The position numbers and the translations under genes are program-made. A stretch of DNA of 20,425 bases from contig DDPP01000005.1 in the NCBI GenBank assembly GCA_002342255.1, forward strand, positions 1-20,425. The letters run 5' to 3'. Position 1 is the first letter of the stretch. Each line of letters starts with the position of its first letter. The DNA comes from Micrococcales bacterium UBA2465 (GTDB taxonomy: Bacteria; Actinomycetota; Actinomycetes; Actinomycetales; Microbacteriaceae). Below the pieces are notes generated by a model that was not told the origin of the DNA, made no database searches, and worked only from the letters and a program-made list of their open reading frames with translations. Below are positions 7,094 to 15,865 of this stretch, piece by piece.

Positions 7094-9184
7094 TTGACAC
7101 TTAGCTGGGACAGCATCGATAGTAAATCCGTAGATACTGCCAGAGTTTTAGCTGCTGATGCAGTTGAGAAAGTTGGCAACGGTCACCCAGGAACAGCAAT
7201 CTCGTTAGCACCAGTGGCGTACCTTTTATTTCAAAAGGTCATTTCCCATGACCCTAAAGAGGAAAAGTGGGTTGGTAGGGACAGATTTATTCTCTCGGTA
7301 GGTCACTCATCCCTGACTTTGTATAACCAACTTTATTTAGCGGGCTATGGCTTGGAGCTCGATGATCTAAAGGCTCTTCGCACTTGGGGTTCGCTGACTC
7401 CTGGACATCCAGAGTATGGTCACACTAAAGGTGTTGAAATAACCACTGGTCCCCTTGGCCAAGGCTTGGCTTCAGCCACAGGCTTTGCTTACGCTTCTAG
7501 ATTCGAGCGTGGATTATTTGATCCTGAAACTCCTGCTGGAGAAAGCGCCTTCGATCATTTCATCTATGTGATTGCAGGAGACGGAGACATGCAAGAAGGT
7601 GTTACCAGTGAAGCTGCTTCTTTGGCAGGACATCAAAAGCTTGGCAACCTAGTTGTGATTTATGACTCCAACCAAATCTCTATTGAAGATGACACCAACA
7701 TCGCCTTCACAGAAAATCTTTCGGCAAGATACCAGGCTTATGGTTGGCACACTCAGACTGTCGACTGGAAAAAAACTGGTAACTACCACGAAGACATTCA
7801 AGAGCTTTATTCAGCAATCGAAACGGCCAAAGCTGTCACAGATAAGCCTTCACTAATTACTCTTAGAACAATAATCGGCTGGCCATCTCCAAAGAAGCAG
7901 AATACCGGAAAGATTCATGGTTCTGCTCTTGGCGCTGAGGAACTAGCTGGACTAAAGACAGCATTAGGTTTCGACCCAGAAAAGACTTTCGATGTTTCAC
8001 CCGAAGTAATCGCTCACACGAGAGAGAATGCTGCAGCAAGAGCAACTTCAGCCAAAGCATCATGGCAACTTAAATTTGATGCTTGGGCTAAAAACAATCC
8101 GGACAAGAAAGAACTTTTCGATCGCGTTCAAAGCGGGAAAACTCCAGAGGATTTGTCAAAGTCTCTCCCAGCTTTTGAAGCAGGAACAGAAGTTTCAACC
8201 AGAGCTGCAAGCGGAAAAGTTATCAACGCTTTGGCCAAAGTTATGCCTGAACTCTGGGGAGGTTCAGCAGACTTAGCGGAATCAAATAACACGACTATTG
8301 AAGGGGCAAAGTCTTTCGTGCCTGCCGAATGGTCAACTCATGAATGGTCTGGAGACCCATACGGCCGGGTTCTCCACTTCGGTATTCGCGAGCATGCCAT
8401 GGCCGCTATCATCAACGGAATAGTGCTTCATGGGAATACCCGAGTCTTTGGCGGAACTTTCCTAATCTTCAGCGATTATATGAGACCTGCAGTTCGACTT
8501 GCCGCTTTGATGAGTGTCCCGTCAATTTTTGTTTGGACTCATGATTCAGTTGCCCTGGGCGAAGATGGACCTACTCATCAGCCAATTGAGCAATTGGCAA
8601 CCCTTAGAGCTATTCCTAATCTAGATATGGTGCGCCCAGGCGATGCAAATGAAGTAGCTCAAGCCTGGTTAACCATGCTTCAAAGGCGCAAAGGACCTGC
8701 AGGACTTGCACTAACTCGTCAAAGCATTCCGGTTTTCCCAAGAGATGTAAAAGATGAAACTGGAACAGCCTATGCTCCAGCAGAACATGTCGCTAAAGGT
8801 GCATACACGCTTGTTGACGCGAGCAATGGCCAGCCTGAACTTATCCTTATCGCGACTGGATCCGAGGTTCAATTAGCTGTGAACGCAAGATTGCAACTCG
8901 AACAAGAAGGAATCAAAACCCGTGTTGTCTCAGCTCCTTGTCTTGAATGGTTCGAAGAACAAGAAGATTCTTACAAGTCTGATGTGCTTCCAGCTCATGT
9001 CACCGCTCGAGTTTCAATTGAAGCAGGTCTTTCACTTGGTTGGAGCAAGTATGTCGGTGGTAAGGGTCAGAGTGTTTCCATCGAACACTTTGGCGCTTCA
9101 GCAGATTACAAAACACTGTTCACCAAATTCGGAATGACAGTTGATGCTGTTGTTGCTGCAGCAAAACAATCATTGAAGAACTAA
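7094..9184 (+). CDS. tkt: Transketolase
   Basis: Thiamine diphosphate enzyme of the non-oxidative pentose phosphate pathway, moving two-carbon units between ketoses and aldoses. The 696 residues are the normal size. The thiamine diphosphate and metal site is GDGDMQEG at 162-169 followed by the NQISIE region; active-site residues in recognisable contexts are H31 (GNGHPGTA), H71 (GHSSLTLYNQL), H275 (KIHGSALG), the cofactor-activating E433 (GIREHAM) and the loop DSVALGEDGPTHQP at about 484-496. Start is TTG at 7094, eight or so bases after AGGAGAGAG. It heads the structural genes of the pentose phosphate operon; tal follows after 12 bases. Confidence 0.97.
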   Translation: MTLSWDSIDSKSVDTARVLAADAVEKVGNGHPGTAISLAPVAYLLFQKVISHDPKEEKWVGRDRFILSVGHSSLTLYNQLYLAGYGLELDDLKALRTWGSLTPGHPEYGHTKGVEITTGPLGQGLASATGFAYASRFERGLFDPETPAGESAFDHFIYVIAGDGDMQEGVTSEAASLAGHQKLGNLVVIYDSNQISIEDDTNIAFTENLSARYQAYGWHTQTVDWKKTGNYHEDIQELYSAIETAKAVTDKPSLITLRTIIGWPSPKKQNTGKIHGSALGAEELAGLKTALGFDPEKTFDVSPEVIAHTRENAAARATSAKASWQLKFDAWAKNNPDKKELFDRVQSGKTPEDLSKSLPAFEAGTEVSTRAASGKVINALAKVMPELWGGSADLAESNNTTIEGAKSFVPAEWSTHEWSGDPYGRVLHFGIREHAMAAIINGIVLHGNTRVFGGTFLIFSDYMRPAVRLAALMSVPSIFVWTHDSVALGEDGPTHQPIEQLATLRAIPNLDMVRPGDANEVAQAWLTMLQRRKGPAGLALTRQSIPVFPRDVKDETGTAYAPAEHVAKGAYTLVDASNGQPELILIATGSEVQLAVNARLQLEQEGIKTRVVSAPCLEWFEEQEDSYKSDVLPAHVTARVSIEAGLSLGWSKYVGGKGQSVSIEHFGASADYKTLFTKFGMTVDAVVAAAKQSLKN

Positions 9185-9196
9185 TTGGAGATCAAG

Positions 9197-10303
9197 ATGA
9201 CTAACTCCCTGGTCCAGCTTTCAGAAAACGGCGTGAGCATTTGGCTCGATGATCTTTCCAGAACACGCATTACCTCAGGAGCTTTGGCGGATTTGATTTC
9301 AAGTCGGAGTGTAAAAGGGGTTACCACGAACCCGACTATTTTTGCAGCCTCGATTGGCAAGGGTGAAGGTTACCAAGAGCAAGTCACCGAATTGGCAATA
9401 GCAGGTGCCTCTGCGACCGAAGCCATCTTTGAAATCACCACCAGGGATGTTGCCCAGGCTTGCGATGTATTCGCTGACATTTACAGGCGAACAAATGGAT
9501 TTGATGGTCGGGTTTCAATTGAGGTTGAACCGGGTCTGGCTCACAACACTTCAGGAACAGTTGCTCAAGCCAAAGATCTCTTTGCCAAGGTAAATCGCGA
9601 AAATGTAATGATTAAAATTCCAGCGACAAAAGCTGGACTGGCCGCTATTACCGAAGTTATTGCTGCCGGTATCAGCGTTAACGTGACACTTATATTTTCC
9701 TTACAGCGTTACCGCGAAGTAATCGCGGCTTATATGGCTGGTGTTGCTCTAGCACGAGCTGCAGGTAAGGACATCTCCAAAATTCATTCAGTTGCTTCTT
9801 TCTTCGTATCCAGAGTGGACACCGAGATCGACAAGCGGTTGAGCGAAGTAGGAACGGCAGACGCAAACACCATGAAAAGCAAGGCGGCTCTGGCCAATGC
9901 CAGGTTGGCCTATGAAGTCTTCGAAACTGAATTCAAGAATGAGGATTGGCTAGAGCTTGAAAACATGGGGGCAAATAAACAACGCCCACTCATGGCTTCG
10001 ACAGGGGTAAAAGATCCTGCTTTGCCAGACACACTTTATGTGACTGAACTGGTTGCACCTATGTTGGTAAACACTATGCCTGAGAAGACGATGGAAGCAG
10101 TCTTTGACCACGGCGTTGTCCCTGCTGACAGCATTCATGGCAAATATGAGGACTCGAAACTCATTCTTCACACCATAAATGCCATGGGCATTTCATATGA
10201 CGAGGTCACCCAAAAACTTGAGGATGAGGGTGTCGAAAAGTTCGTCATTTCTTGGAATGAACTGCTCGAATCTGTAGCCAAGGCACTGGAGGCTGCCAAA
10301 TAA
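9197..10303 (+). CDS. tal: Transaldolase
   Basis: Transfers a dihydroxyacetone unit from sedoheptulose-7-phosphate to glyceraldehyde-3-phosphate, giving erythrose-4-phosphate and fructose-6-phosphate. The Schiff-base lysine is K140 in [21 protein letters not shown] near residue 45 and [12 protein letters not shown] are further family motifs. The 368-residue length fits the long transaldolase type found in actinobacteria. The start is ATG at 9197, six bases after a TTGGAG site; a TTG at 9185 would swallow that site and add four unusual residues, so it was rejected. Its stop overlaps the pgi start by one base. Confidence 0.96.
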   Translation: MTNSLVQLSENGVSIWLDDLSRTRITSGALADLISSRSVKGVTTNPTIFAASIGKGEGYQEQVTELAIAGASATEAIFEITTRDVAQACDVFADIYRRTNGFDGRVSIEVEPGLAHNTSGTVAQAKDLFAKVNRENVMIKIPATKAGLAAITEVIAAGISVNVTLIFSLQRYREVIAAYMAGVALARAAGKDISKIHSVASFFVSRVDTEIDKRLSEVGTADANTMKSKAALANARLAYEVFETEFKNEDWLELENMGANKQRPLMASTGVKDPALPDTLYVTELVAPMLVNTMPEKTMEAVFDHGVVPADSIHGKYEDSKLILHTINAMGISYDEVTQKLEDEGVEKFVISWNELLESVAKALEAAK

Positions 10304-11898
10304 TGCTAAACACTTCATTTCCCGAAACACTGCTAACCGAATTACTTCCCTACCGTGAAGCTTTGGTTCGAGACAAGGTTGCCAGTCGAATTGCCGAAAA
10401 GGATTTCACACTTTGGGGTAAACCTGCTGAGAGTGAATCAAGCATTCGGCTTGGCTGGGTGAACTCTGCTATTGACAGCCAAACACTGGTTCAAAGTATT
10501 TTGGAGCTGAAGAACACCCTAAACCAACAAGGTGTCAGCAGAATTGTGCTCTGTGGGATGGGTGGCTCGTCGCTAGCACCTGAAGTTATCACTAAAACTT
10601 TTGGAGTCGCTCTAGAAGTTTTGGATTCAACCGATCCCGCACAGGTGCGTAAAGTTGTTGAAACCGATATTGAAAAGACTGCGGTAGTTGTCTCCTCAAA
10701 GTCTGGTTCAACTGTTGAGACCGATTCCCAGAAGCGAGTCTTCGAGCAGGCCTTCGATAGAGCTGGAATCGATAGAACTCAGAGAATTATCATCGTCACT
10801 GATCCGGGATCGCCTATGGAGGAGGCTGCCAAAGCAGAAGGATATAGAATCTTCAACGCTGATCCTAATGTCGGTGGTCGATACTCAGCTCTAACCGCAT
10901 TTGGTATGGTTCCGTCTGGCTTAGCAGGGGTGGACATATTGTCAATTCTTGAAGATGCTGAAGAAGCATCTGTATACCTCAGTCAAGATGAGGTTGACAA
11001 TGAGGCAATAATTCTCGGAGCCGCCATGGCTAGAGCAGCATCCAATTCGGGGTTCAAAGACAAAATCGGAATCATTTCAGATCCAACTTCCCTACCAGAT
11101 TTCGCCGACTGGGCTGAGCAACTAATTGCCGAATCGACCGGTAAAGATGAAAAAGGAATTCTTCCTGTAGTACTTCAGCAAGAAAGCTTCGAGGTCACAG
11201 CAACTCCAGATGATTTACTGTTGGTTGCAGTCAGTGCTGAAGAACAATTCGAAGCAAATGTTGAGATTCTTGTTTCTGGCTCGCTTGGCGCACAGTTTTT
11301 GCTTTGGGAGTATGCCACGGTCATAGCTTCTAGGTTGCTGGAGTTAAATCCATTCGATCAGCCAGATGTCGAATCAGCGAAAGTCGCTGCCAGAGGAATG
11401 CTTGCTGAAAAAGGCAAGGCTGTTCCAGTTCAATTCACCGATGGCAACATCGGTGTTAATGCGGTTGGTCTAGACCTGAGCGGAATTTCAACGGTCTCGG
11501 AGGCTCTTTCCTTGTTACTTGGAAAGCTTGGAGAGCGTTCCTATGTGGCAATTCACGCATATCTGGATCGCATCGCAGGTCTGAACGCTAGTGAATTAAG
11601 AGAGGTTGTTGCCGGGGCGACTTCCAGACCAACAACATTTGGCTGGGGACCAAGATTCTTGCATTCAACCGGTCAATATCACAAAGGAGGTCCTCGAAAT
11701 GGGGTCTTCCTGCAATTACTGACTAAGGAAGCCCAAGATTTGGCTGTCCCGGGTAGAGAGTTCACTTTTGGAGAATTAATTTCTTCACAAGCTGCTGGAG
11801 ATGCCAAAGTGTTAGCCGATTTGGGAAGGCCCGTTCTAACTTTGACTCTGGCTAACCCTGAAAAAGATTTTGAAGAAATAATGAAGATGATGGGCTAA
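10303..11898 (+). CDS. pgi: Glucose-6-phosphate isomerase
   Basis: Interconverts glucose-6-phosphate and fructose-6-phosphate, tying the pentose pathway to glycolysis. The 531-residue protein has the sugar-phosphate (SIS) folds GMGGSS at 85-90 and SSKSGSTVET at 131-140, VGGRYS at 190-195, the catalytic-region glutamate E277 in LIAESTGKDEKGILP and the C-terminal HSTGQYHKGG. This belongs to the divergent isomerase type that is fused to transaldolase in some bacteria, rather than the classic E. coli-like form with the GGRYSLWSAIG signature. The ATG overlaps the tal stop (TAATG) and a GGAGG site lies ten bases upstream, so the pair is translationally coupled. Confidence 0.94.
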   Translation: MLNTSFPETLLTELLPYREALVRDKVASRIAEKDFTLWGKPAESESSIRLGWVNSAIDSQTLVQSILELKNTLNQQGVSRIVLCGMGGSSLAPEVITKTFGVALEVLDSTDPAQVRKVVETDIEKTAVVVSSKSGSTVETDSQKRVFEQAFDRAGIDRTQRIIIVTDPGSPMEEAAKAEGYRIFNADPNVGGRYSALTAFGMVPSGLAGVDILSILEDAEEASVYLSQDEVDNEAIILGAAMARAASNSGFKDKIGIISDPTSLPDFADWAEQLIAESTGKDEKGILPVVLQQESFEVTATPDDLLLVAVSAEEQFEANVEILVSGSLGAQFLLWEYATVIASRLLELNPFDQPDVESAKVAARGMLAEKGKAVPVQFTDGNIGVNAVGLDLSGISTVSEALSLLLGKLGERSYVAIHAYLDRIAGLNASELREVVAGATSRPTTFGWGPRFLHSTGQYHKGGPRNGVFLQLLTKEAQDLAVPGREFTFGELISSQAAGDAKVLADLGRPVLTLTLANPEKDFEEIMKMMG

Positions 11899-11907
11899 GG
11901 AAACAAA

Positions 11908-13449
11908 TTGGCTGCAGCAAAAATTGGACCAGGGCTTAATCCACTTCGAGACCCAGAAGATCGTAGACTAACCAGAATTGCTGGGCCGTCTGGTCTGGTT
12001 ATCTTCGGTGTTACCGGTGACCTATCTCGTAAGAAGTTGATGCCGGCGGTGTATGACCTGGCTAATCGTGGATTACTACCACCGGGATTTTCTCTCGTTG
12101 GATTTGCTAGACGTGATTGGGAAGACCAAGACTTCGGCAAAGTTGTCCACGATGCAGTTCGTGAACACGCCAGAACACCCTGGAGTGAGGATGTCTGGCA
12201 ACAACTAGCCAAGGGTATTCGATTTGTTAGCGGAGAATTCGGCGATGATGCAGCCTTCGACCGCTTGCGTGAAACAATCGAAAAATTAGATAAAGAACGC
12301 GGTACCAACGGAAATCATGCTTTTTACCTAAGTATTCCGCCAAAGGCTTTTCCTATTGTCACTCAACAACTATCTCGCTCCGGACTGGCTGATCCCAAAC
12401 CTGATCAATTCCGCCGGGTTGTAATTGAGAAACCTTTTGGTCACGATCTTCAATCAGCTCGAGAACTTAATGAAGTAGTTGAATCAGTTTTTCCTGCTGA
12501 TTCCATCTTTAGAATTGACCATTACCTTGGGAAAGAAACAGTTCAAAACATTCTCGCGCTTCGATTTGCTAACCAGCTTTATGAGCCGCTTTGGAATAAC
12601 AACTTCATCGACCATGTGCAAATAACTATGGCCGAAGATATTGGAGTTGGAGGCAGAGCTGGTTACTACGACGGCATAGGTGCTGCTCGAGACGTAATTC
12701 AGAATCACCTATTGCAACTGCTCGCACTTACCGCCATGGAAGAACCTGTTTCTTTCGATGCCGCGGATTTACGTGCCGAAAAGACCAAAGTTTTGTCCGC
12801 TGTTCGAATTCCAAAGGATTTGGCTAAATACACTGCTCGCGGTCAATACACTGGCGGTTGGCAAGGCGGCGAACAGGTAACTGGCTTTCTTCAAGAGGAT
12901 GGAATGAACCCAAAGTCAGTTACCGAGACGTATGCAGCCATGCGCTTAGACATCAACACACGCCGTTGGGCTGGAGTTCCTTTCTATTTGAGAGCCGGCA
13001 AGCGTCTCGGTCGACGAGTTACAGAGATTGCAGTGGTCTTTAAACGAGCCCCGCAACAAATATTTGGTGCCGGGCAAACTTCGGCTCTTGGTCAAAATGC
13101 GCTGGTTATCCGAGTTCAACCTGATGAGGGTGTGACAATTAGATTTGGCTCAAAGGTTCCAGGTGTCGGCATGCAAGTCAGGGATGTGACCATGGATTTT
13201 GGCTACGGTCACGCTTTCACCGAAGACTCCCCTGAAGCCTATGAGCGCTTAATCCTTGATGTGCTCCTTGGTGATCCACCTCTTTTTCCTCGCCACGAAG
13301 AAGTTGAGCTATCCTGGAAAATCCTCGACCCAATTGAAAAGTTCTGGGCTACTAACGGAAAGCCTGAACCCTACCGACCTGGAACTTGGGGTCCGGCATC
13401 TGCTGACCGAATGATGGCTCTCGATGGCAGAACTTGGAGACGTCCATGA
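11908..13449 (+). CDS. zwf: Glucose-6-phosphate 1-dehydrogenase
   Basis: First enzyme of the oxidative pentose phosphate pathway: oxidises glucose-6-phosphate to 6-phosphogluconolactone and reduces NADP+. The 513 residues are full length. The nucleotide site is GVTGDLSRKKL at about 34-44; EKPFGHD, the substrate motif RIDHYLGKE at 202-210 and the general-base histidine in IQNHLLQ (H267) are present. Start is TTG at 11908 with AAGGA six to seven bases upstream. The 3' end overlaps opcA by ATGA. Confidence 0.97.
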   Translation: MAAAKIGPGLNPLRDPEDRRLTRIAGPSGLVIFGVTGDLSRKKLMPAVYDLANRGLLPPGFSLVGFARRDWEDQDFGKVVHDAVREHARTPWSEDVWQQLAKGIRFVSGEFGDDAAFDRLRETIEKLDKERGTNGNHAFYLSIPPKAFPIVTQQLSRSGLADPKPDQFRRVVIEKPFGHDLQSARELNEVVESVFPADSIFRIDHYLGKETVQNILALRFANQLYEPLWNNNFIDHVQITMAEDIGVGGRAGYYDGIGAARDVIQNHLLQLLALTAMEEPVSFDAADLRAEKTKVLSAVRIPKDLAKYTARGQYTGGWQGGEQVTGFLQEDGMNPKSVTETYAAMRLDINTRRWAGVPFYLRAGKRLGRRVTEIAVVFKRAPQQIFGAGQTSALGQNALVIRVQPDEGVTIRFGSKVPGVGMQVRDVTMDFGYGHAFTEDSPEAYERLILDVLLGDPPLFPRHEEVELSWKILDPIEKFWATNGKPEPYRPGTWGPASADRMMALDGRTWRRP

Positions 13450-14408
13450 TTAAGCAGCTACCGAATACAACTATTTCCAAAGTTTCGAAAGAGCTAATTG
13501 TTATCAGAGAAGAAGGCGGCGCAGTCGCTCTTGGCAGGGTTCTGACTTTGATCATTCAAACTGACTTCAAAGGGTTGGAAGACTCTATTCAAGCAGCGAA
13601 TGAGGCTTCCAGGGCCCATCCCTGTCGCATAATTGTTCTAGCTGAGGACAGCAAGCAGGTCAAGCAAGCATCAAGGCTCGATGCAGAAATTCGCGTCGGT
13701 GGCGATGCTGGGGCTTCTGAAGTGATCGTTTTGAAAGCATTTGGAGAAGTTGGTGCAGACGCCGAAAGCTTAGTGACTGGACTTTTACTCCCAGACGCTC
13801 CAGTGGTAGCTTGGTGGCCAGGTATAGCTCCCGTAAAACCAGCTGACTCAGCAATTGGTCGCATTGCCCAACGAAGAATTACCGATGCTGCTGAGCAGCC
13901 AAATCCTCACGCCTGGCTTACAAATTTGGCTAAGAATTACACACCGGGTGATAGTGATTTTGCTTGGACTCGTCTGACCTTGTGGCGGGCCCAGTTGGCA
14001 GCAATTCTGGATCAACCACCATACGACGAAGTCATCGGCGTGACCGTGACCGGACTGGTTGATTCGCCAAGCACAGACCTGTTGGCAGCTTGGCTTGAGA
14101 TGAAACTAAAGGTTCCTGTTGAACTAATCCGAACCACCAGAGGAAAAGCCCCTGCTGGTATTCGAGGAGTAAAGATATCTCGTCGGTCAGGAGATATAGA
14201 AATTGTCCGTCGGGTTCCAGATGTTGCAACCTTGATTCAACCAACTCAACCAACACGTGAAATCTCCCTGCCACGAAGATCGCTTCGAGACTGCTTGATT
14301 GAAGACCTAAGAAGACTGGACAGTGATGACACTTTTGGAAAGTTGATAACCAAAGGTTTTGGAACTAAACGAGTTCAACCCAAGCCAACAGCTAAGAAAA
14401 CCGTATGA
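13446..14408 (+). CDS. opcA: Glucose-6-phosphate dehydrogenase assembly protein OpcA
   Basis: Partner protein required for full activity of glucose-6-phosphate dehydrogenase in cyanobacteria and actinobacteria; in corynebacteria it is regarded as part of the active complex. The 320 residues match the family, with the conserved LLPDAPVVAWWPG segment at about 113-125 and SRRSGDIEIVRR-like segment near 245. The start is ATG at 13446, six bases after a GGAG site, overlapping the zwf stop by ATGA; a TTG at 13434 contains the ribosome-binding site and was rejected. A lysine-rich tail closes the protein, as is common in this family. It overlaps pgl by ATGA. Confidence 0.93.
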   Translation: MIKQLPNTTISKVSKELIVIREEGGAVALGRVLTLIIQTDFKGLEDSIQAANEASRAHPCRIIVLAEDSKQVKQASRLDAEIRVGGDAGASEVIVLKAFGEVGADAESLVTGLLLPDAPVVAWWPGIAPVKPADSAIGRIAQRRITDAAEQPNPHAWLTNLAKNYTPGDSDFAWTRLTLWRAQLAAILDQPPYDEVIGVTVTGLVDSPSTDLLAAWLEMKLKVPVELIRTTRGKAPAGIRGVKISRRSGDIEIVRRVPDVATLIQPTQPTREISLPRRSLRDCLIEDLRRLDSDDTFGKLITKGFGTKRVQPKPTAKKTV

Positions 14409-15130
14409 GCGTTGTCGAAGTAATAAAAGCTATAAATTCCTCTGATGTCGCAGACCGAGGTGCTGTTGAACTTGCTCAGTTCATTCGAAAATTACAGAGC
14501 AAACAAGAGCGGATTGACGTTGCGCTAACCGGTGGATCGGTTGGAATCCTGACTCTAAAACATTTCGCTGAAAAAACTGACTTGTCGGAGTTAGACCTAA
14601 ATCGTGTTCACTTCTGGTTTGGCGACGAGCGGTATGTTGCTTTGCATAGTCCAGATCGCAACGCCAATCAGGCAAGAGAAACCATGCTCAGCAAACTTGG
14701 AATATCACCTTCTAATGTTCACGAGTTTCCAGCCGCCGACAGCGGTTTGACAGTTTCGCAGGCCGCAGAGGTCTTCGAGAGTGAACTAGCGACGGAACTA
14801 GGCAGCGAATCCATGGATTTTATGTTTCTAGGCATGGGCACGGATGGACATGTTGCTTCGCTTTTCCCGGGTCACCAATATCCTGATTCAGTCATTGTTT
14901 CTGAAGAAAATTCACCCAAGCCTCCGGATCAGAGATTGTCTATGTCGTACGGATTCATCAACAGGAGCAAAGAAATAGTTTTTGTAGTAAGCGGGATTGA
15001 CAAAAGTGAGGCTATCTTGGATGTTCACAAGAATATTCACTCAGAACTCCCCGCCGCAAAGATACGAGCAACTGAGAAGACGCTTTGGATTATCGATGCA
15101 GCTGCTGGAGCAGCATTCTGGAGCTGCTAG
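14405..15130 (+). CDS. pgl: 6-phosphogluconolactonase
   Basis: Hydrolyses 6-phosphogluconolactone to 6-phosphogluconate, the step after Zwf. The 241-residue NagB/DevB-type protein shows LTGGSVG at 41-47, HFWFGDERYV at 69-78 and GMGTDGHVASLFPG at about 143-156, all expected substrate-site motifs. The ATG overlaps the opcA stop by ATGA; no strong ribosome-binding site is seen, so coupling is likely. It is the last gene of the plus-strand operon and its stop codon abuts that of rbpA with no base between them. Confidence 0.95.
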   Translation: MSVVEVIKAINSSDVADRGAVELAQFIRKLQSKQERIDVALTGGSVGILTLKHFAEKTDLSELDLNRVHFWFGDERYVALHSPDRNANQARETMLSKLGISPSNVHEFPAADSGLTVSQAAEVFESELATELGSESMDFMFLGMGTDGHVASLFPGHQYPDSVIVSEENSPKPPDQRLSMSYGFINRSKEIVFVVSGIDKSEAILDVHKNIHSELPAAKIRATEKTLWIIDAAAGAAFWSC

Positions 15131-15140
15131 TTATTTCTTG
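15109..15140 (+). terminator. Weak candidate terminator at the end of the pentose phosphate operon
   Basis: AGCAGC (15109-15114) and GCTGCT (15123-15128) can pair around an eight-base loop, followed by the T-rich stretch TTATTTCTTG. The stem reaches into the pgl stop codon. It is only six base pairs long and codons for alanine and serine there generate several similar words, so it may be chance. It is the only hairpin seen near this convergent junction. Confidence 0.25.
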
Positions 15141-15538
15141 TTGGCTTTAGCGTTTTTCTTTACTTCTGCTTTTGCCTCAGCCAGAAGTCGCTCTCTGCGC
15201 TCTCGAACAGAAGCCACTGCCTCTTCTAGAAGAGCCTTAGCCTCAGCCTCGGTGCGCCGTTCTTTCACGTATGCTAAATGAGTTTTGTATGGTTCATGCT
15301 TGGCAATAACTGGCGGGTTGTCTTTATCGAGGCCTGCAGGTAGTCCACAGTGTGGACAATCTAATTCGTTTGGTAGCTCTTCAGCTTCAACCGAAGCTGC
15401 AAATGACGGGGAAAAACTGTGTTTGTTGTAACAGTAATAAGTGCGCTTAACCCGTGCTGCCTGGAAACCGTTGTCCTGCTCTCCCATTGGTCCTGCGCCA
15501 ACGCGAGATCCACGAATAGCAGCCCCGTTATTGCTCAT
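15131..15538 (-). CDS. rbpA: RNA polymerase-binding protein RbpA
   Basis: Actinobacterial transcription factor that binds RNA polymerase and the principal sigma factor and stabilises open complexes. The core shows RGSRVGAG near residue 9, the N-terminal segment known to contact the promoter region, a zinc-binding-like set C36, H40, C61 and C64 (CPHC), and the C-terminal sigma-interaction helix with KTHLAYVKERRTEAEAKALL. At 135 residues it is longer than the roughly 110-125 of mycobacterial and streptomycete forms; the extra length is a tail rich in lysine and alanine after about residue 118. The ATG is three bases after the secG stop, so it is cotranscribed with secG. Confidence 0.93.
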   Translation of the reverse strand: MSNNGAAIRGSRVGAGPMGEQDNGFQAARVKRTYYCYNKHSFSPSFAASVEAEELPNELDCPHCGLPAGLDKDNPPVIAKHEPYKTHLAYVKERRTEAEAKALLEEAVASVRERRERLLAEAKAEVKKNAKANKK

Positions 15539-15541
15539 AAA

Positions 15542-15790
15542 TTATGCCCAACCGTATGTTGATGCTAGACCTAGGATCACGATGGTAACTACCCAAACCA
15601 ACCCCAAGATCACTGTGATTCTGTTCAAGTTGCGCTCGGCAACACCAGATGAACCCATGGTGCTAGACATTCCGCCACCAAACATGTCGCTTAGACCGCC
15701 ACCGCGACCCTTGTGAAGCAAGATCAGTAGGGTTAGCAAAAGGCTGGTAACTCCTAGCAGAATTCGAAGAGCAATCAGGATTCCGGTCAT
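15542..15790 (-). CDS. secG: Preprotein translocase subunit SecG
   Basis: Small auxiliary subunit of the SecYEG protein-export channel. The 82 residues form two hydrophobic membrane segments, roughly 3-25 and 57-79, joined by the glycine- and serine-rich loop KGRGGGLSDMFGGG that identifies SecG. The ribosome-binding site is weak (GAAAG). It follows tpiA after 46 bases and precedes rbpA by three. secG after tpiA is a classic actinobacterial order. Confidence 0.95.
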   Translation of the reverse strand: MTGILIALRILLGVTSLLLTLLILLHKGRGGGLSDMFGGGMSSTMGSSGVAERNLNRITVILGLVWVVTIVILGLASTYGWA

Positions 15791-15835
15791 TTTTGGTTCT
15801 TTCGTCGTTTATGGGCTCTAAATAACCCTTAGTAA

Positions 15836-15865
15836 ATTATAGGCTGAGGTGCTTCAAGAAGCGAA
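15836..15865 (-). promoter_or_regulatory. Candidate promoter for secG-rbpA inside the end of tpiA
   Basis: On the minus strand a perfect TATAAT (15841-15836) contains the tpiA stop codon. A -35-like TTCGCT (15865-15860) lies 18 bases upstream and matches the consensus at three of six positions. Transcription would start near 15829, about 39 bases before the secG ATG. The spacer holds a perfect inverted repeat GCTTC-TT-GAAGC (15862-15851). The location would let secG and rbpA be expressed independently of the glycolytic genes. Confidence 0.4.

Noticed and set aside
6901..7104. 67-residue plus-strand frame between ctaB and tkt
   Set aside because: It begins inside the ctaB ribosome-binding region, runs into tkt, has no ribosome-binding site and is proline- and cysteine-rich without any family likeness. 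The small ORF at 6977-7081 in another frame has better signals.
11895..12308. 137-residue minus-strand frame antisense to the start of zwf
   Set aside because: Serine-, arginine- and proline-rich product typical of a reverse-strand shadow of a coding gene; no recognisable motif.
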